Origin: CAZDIO01 sp964505555
Lineage (GTDB): Bacteria > Bdellovibrionota_C > UBA2361 > SZUA-149 > CAZDIO01
DNA length: 7,265 bases
Reading direction: 5' to 3'
Assembly (NCBI GenBank): GCA_964505555.1
Contig: CAZDIO010000083.1
Location: 1 to 7,265 of the forward strand
A program made the translations under genes and the position numbers. The notes beneath the pieces are model-generated. The model was not told the DNA's origin and did no database searches. It saw only the letters and a list, made by a program, of their open reading frames with translations. Positions 5,962-7,265 of this stretch are shown in pieces. Each line of letters opens with the position of its first letter. Position 1 is the stretch's first letter.

Positions 5962-6000
5962 AAACAGTTCTTCTTCTCAAACTGTTTAACAATTAAACAG
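5962..6000 (+). terminator. overlapping alternative hairpins after the HD gene
   Basis: AAACAGTT (5962-5969) can pair with AACTGTTT (5980-5987), 8 bp with a 10-nt loop. The second arm also belongs to CTGTTTAA (5982-5989), which pairs perfectly with TTAAACAG (5993-6000) across a 3-nt loop. The two hairpins cannot form together. Neither is followed by a T-tract, so this is at best a weak terminator. An operator dyad or attenuator-like switch is the alternative. Confidence 0.35.
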
Positions 6001-6200
6001 CATAGTTATATTTTAGACACCATTGCTAAGCAGCTGAAAACTATTTGCTTTTCTTCCAATTCCTTTCTCTTCTTAAGATCTCTGTTGTCCAAAGAATAGA
6101 CATGTGATTTCCTAACCTCTGTAAACTATTCGTCAAAAAGTTGGCAGCAAGATTGCTTACAATTTGATGTTTGTATTGTTTGCCTACATTTTTGTAGATA

Positions 6201-6245
6201 CGAGGTTGGGGAGGCTGGTTTCACATTGCTGTATCGAGGTTGGGG
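6201..6245 (+). repeat. 11-base direct repeat in a G+T-rich leader
   Basis: CGAGGTTGGGG occurs exactly at 6201-6211 and again at 6235-6245, start to start 34 nt apart. The first copy is part of GGTTGGGGAGGCTGG (6204-6218), four G-runs with 1-2 nt loops that could form a two-layer G-quadruplex in DNA or RNA. Both copies lie upstream of the small gene that precedes gspK. Confidence 0.55.
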
Positions 6246-6268
6246 TTCGTGTTGCGTAGTTTTTTGTA

Positions 6269-6297
6269 TTGCGGTTTGTACTGCGCAGTTTTGTAAT
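6269..6297 (+). promoter_or_regulatory. weak candidate promoter for the gspK unit
   Basis: TTGCGG (6269-6274) and TGTAAT (6292-6297, five of six to TATAAT) are 17 nt apart, about 90 nt before the GTG at 6389. The upstream element matches only in TTG. This is the best sigma70-like spacing seen in the leader, but the support is thin. Confidence 0.22.
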
Positions 6298-6376
6298 GTG
6301 TCGTGGGGAGTTGGTAGTCGTAAAGAAAAGAAGTGACTACTTAAAGAATGCAGTAATTAAAAACCTTACTTATTGT

Positions 6377-6382
6377 GAGGAG
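6377..6382 (+). promoter_or_regulatory. strong ribosome binding site deciding a GTG start
   Basis: GAGGAG lies six nucleotides before the GTG at 6389-6391. The earlier in-frame TTG (6269) and ATG (6296) have no comparable site, so this signal sets the start of the 109-aa protein. Confidence 0.75.
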
Positions 6383-6388
6383 CATCCT

Positions 6389-6718
6389 GTGAAACAGATT
6401 ATCTTCAAACGTCTATTTGATTCATTCTCTGAATTAGAAACTGCTGTTTCTTCTGCACGAAAAACTTTAGAAAAAAAAGGTCATGTTCCAAACGACATGC
6501 TTGGTCGTATCGATGTTTATGAGGAGATACTTCAAAAACAACGAACACTGGCCTTCTCGCTCGCAGCGTTTGTTGCCGAAGAGAACTGGAATGAGGTCAA
6601 TCGGCACATTCAATTAATTAACGGCCTCTCGTCGATGATTCGAGATGACGCTCGGGAAGTGCTTGCTGGTTTTCGAACCCCTGTCTCTCTAGAGGATCGA
6701 GAGTCGTTGTATTCGTAG
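6389..6718 (+). CDS. small all-helical protein of unknown function upstream of gspK
   Basis: From the GTG with its strong ribosome binding site the product is 109 aa. It reads as almost wholly helical and cytoplasmic: residues 1-30 (MKQIIFKRLFDSFSELETAV, then basic KTLEKK), a short turn (GHVPND), a second helix 37-62 (YEEILQKQRTLAFSLAAF) and a third 64-94 (NWNEVNRHIQLINGLSSMIR). The C-terminal 15 residues are likely a tail. Size and helix pattern recall small bundle proteins such as flagellar-type chaperones or other secretion-linked chaperones, but I see no diagnostic motif and do not assign one. The gene ends 16 nt before the probable gspK start on the same strand, so co-transcription and a secretion-related role are reasonable but unproven. 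Confidence 0.75.
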   Translation: MKQIIFKRLFDSFSELETAVSSARKTLEKKGHVPNDMLGRIDVYEEILQKQRTLAFSLAAFVAEENWNEVNRHIQLINGLSSMIRDDAREVLAGFRTPVSLEDRESLYS

Positions 6719-6734
6719 AATAAAGCATAGCGCT

Positions 6735-7265
6735 GTGGGGGAGACACGAGAAGATCAATGCAAAGAAATCTCGCTGCGCTTTGTCTCTAATGAACGAGGC
6801 GTAGCTCTCTTTCTCTCAGTCTTTATTATTGCGATCGCCACCATCTTAGTGATGGATTTTGCTTTTCGAGCGCGATTTGATCTGCGTTCCTCTCGAGCTT
6901 TCACAGAAGGTATTCAAGCAACGTTTGTAGCAAAATCTGGGTTAAATCTTGGCCGGGTACTGCTTGAAGTTGACAAGCCCGCTGGGGTTATTGAGGACTC
7001 ATTTAACGAAGCATGGTACGGAATTAATGCCGTTCCTGCAGTGCCTGTTTCAAATTTAAATGGAACACTACGACTGATGATTGTTGATGAGGCGGGAAAA
7101 ATTGATCTCAATGCCATCTCTGGTCCCTCAACCTTGGCGTGGAAAAACTACCTTACGGAACTCTTTAAAAATCTAGGATTTCAGCGCGAACAGTACGACG
7201 CCACCGCGCTACGCACTTTTGGAAACATCGGCTATGAAGCAAATGATCAAGTGGCAGTCCTGATT
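6735..7265 (+). CDS. gspK: type II secretion minor pseudopilin GspK, 5' part (cut by window end)
   Basis: The first 177 codons of a protein usually about 300-330 aa long; it continues past the right edge. GspK is the largest minor pseudopilin, capping the type II secretion pseudopilus with GspI and GspJ. The class III signal is clear: NERG (19-22) with prepilin peptidase cleavage expected after G22, then the hydrophobic helix VALFLSVFIIAIATILVMDF (23-42). The pilin Glu5 is absent, as is characteristic of GspK. The following AFRARFDLRSSRAF, AKSGLNLGRVLLE and DEAGKIDLNAI (118-128) are family hallmarks. The start is less certain: GTG 6735 gives an unusually long 22-residue leader and has no clear ribosome binding site, but no ATG is available in frame and an in-frame TAG lies further upstream. 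The preceding helical gene is 16 nt away. The usual gspG-H-I-J do not precede it. Confidence 0.9.
   Translation, partial: MGETREDQCKEISLRFVSNERGVALFLSVFIIAIATILVMDFAFRARFDLRSSRAFTEGIQATFVAKSGLNLGRVLLEVDKPAGVIEDSFNEAWYGINAVPAVPVSNLNGTLRLMIVDEAGKIDLNAISGPSTLAWKNYLTELFKNLGFQREQYDATALRTFGNIGYEANDQVAVLI

Larger units (their letters stand above)
5928..6388. other. 461-nt gene-free stretch between the HD gene and the gspK unit
   Basis: No credible coding frame is seen here. The left third is AT-rich and holds overlapping inverted repeats (5962-6000). From about 6160 to 6320 the plus strand becomes strongly G+T-rich, with an exact 11-base direct repeat, a potential two-layer G-quadruplex (6204-6218), a small CTACA/TGTAG hairpin (6184-6197) and three TGCG-headed sub-repeats (6253, 6270, 6282). 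The frame of the downstream gene stays open back to about 6269, but the sequence before the GTG at 6389 does not look coding. A leader RNA or small RNA is possible but unproven. Confidence 0.5.

Noticed and set aside
6269..6388. Longer N terminus (TTG 6269 or ATG 6296) for the helical protein before gspK
   Set aside because: The extra 31-40 residues have no ribosome binding site and come from the G+T-rich repeat leader, while GTG 6389 has GAGGAG at ideal spacing.
6914..7117. 67-aa minus-strand frame
   Set aside because: It lies wholly inside the gspK coding sequence and has no independent support.

Overview
The window looks like chromosomal DNA of a Gram-negative (two-membrane) bacterium of moderate, slightly AT-leaning base composition. 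The main evidence is a clear type II secretion minor pseudopilin (GspK) running off the right edge. Two proteins with N-terminal export signals and a REP-like palindrome half at the left edge fit the same picture. I cannot name the lineage; an uncultured delta-proteobacterium-like or Bdellovibrionota-like organism is a guess. No rRNA, tRNA, CRISPR array, transposase or phage gene is visible.

Left part (1-2654): a REP-like fragment is followed by a short plus-strand unit. It holds an exported protein with a very long serine-rich linker and seven Ca-binding thrombospondin-type-3-like repeats, then, 14 nt later, pterin-4a-carbinolamine dehydratase (PCD). A minus-strand gene of unknown function (197 aa) converges on PCD. 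It is divergent from a 162-aa plus-strand gene of unknown function, which ends in a small hairpin terminator.

Middle (2679-5927): a minus-strand exported protein with a cupredoxin-like pattern but no evident copper ligands. Divergent from it is the most interesting unit, two genes overlapping by ATGA. The first is a full-length RibBA-like protein (DHBP synthase plus GTP cyclohydrolase II). Its fold-level sequence is well kept, but almost every metal-binding and catalytic residue of both domains is replaced, so it reads as an intact double pseudoenzyme. The second is an HD-domain hydrolase of the SAMHD1/COG1078 type whose metal-binding HD residues are intact. The tight coupling suggests that the pseudo-RibBA acts as a partner, sensor or regulator of the HD phosphohydrolase. 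That is inference, and it is the best candidate here for an undescribed system.

Right part (5928-7265): a 461-nt gene-free stretch holds two mutually exclusive inverted repeats and a strikingly G+T-rich, repeat-bearing leader. It leads into a small helical protein (109 aa from a GTG with a strong ribosome binding site) and then, 16 nt later, gspK (5' part only). The usual gspG-H-I-J genes do not precede gspK here.
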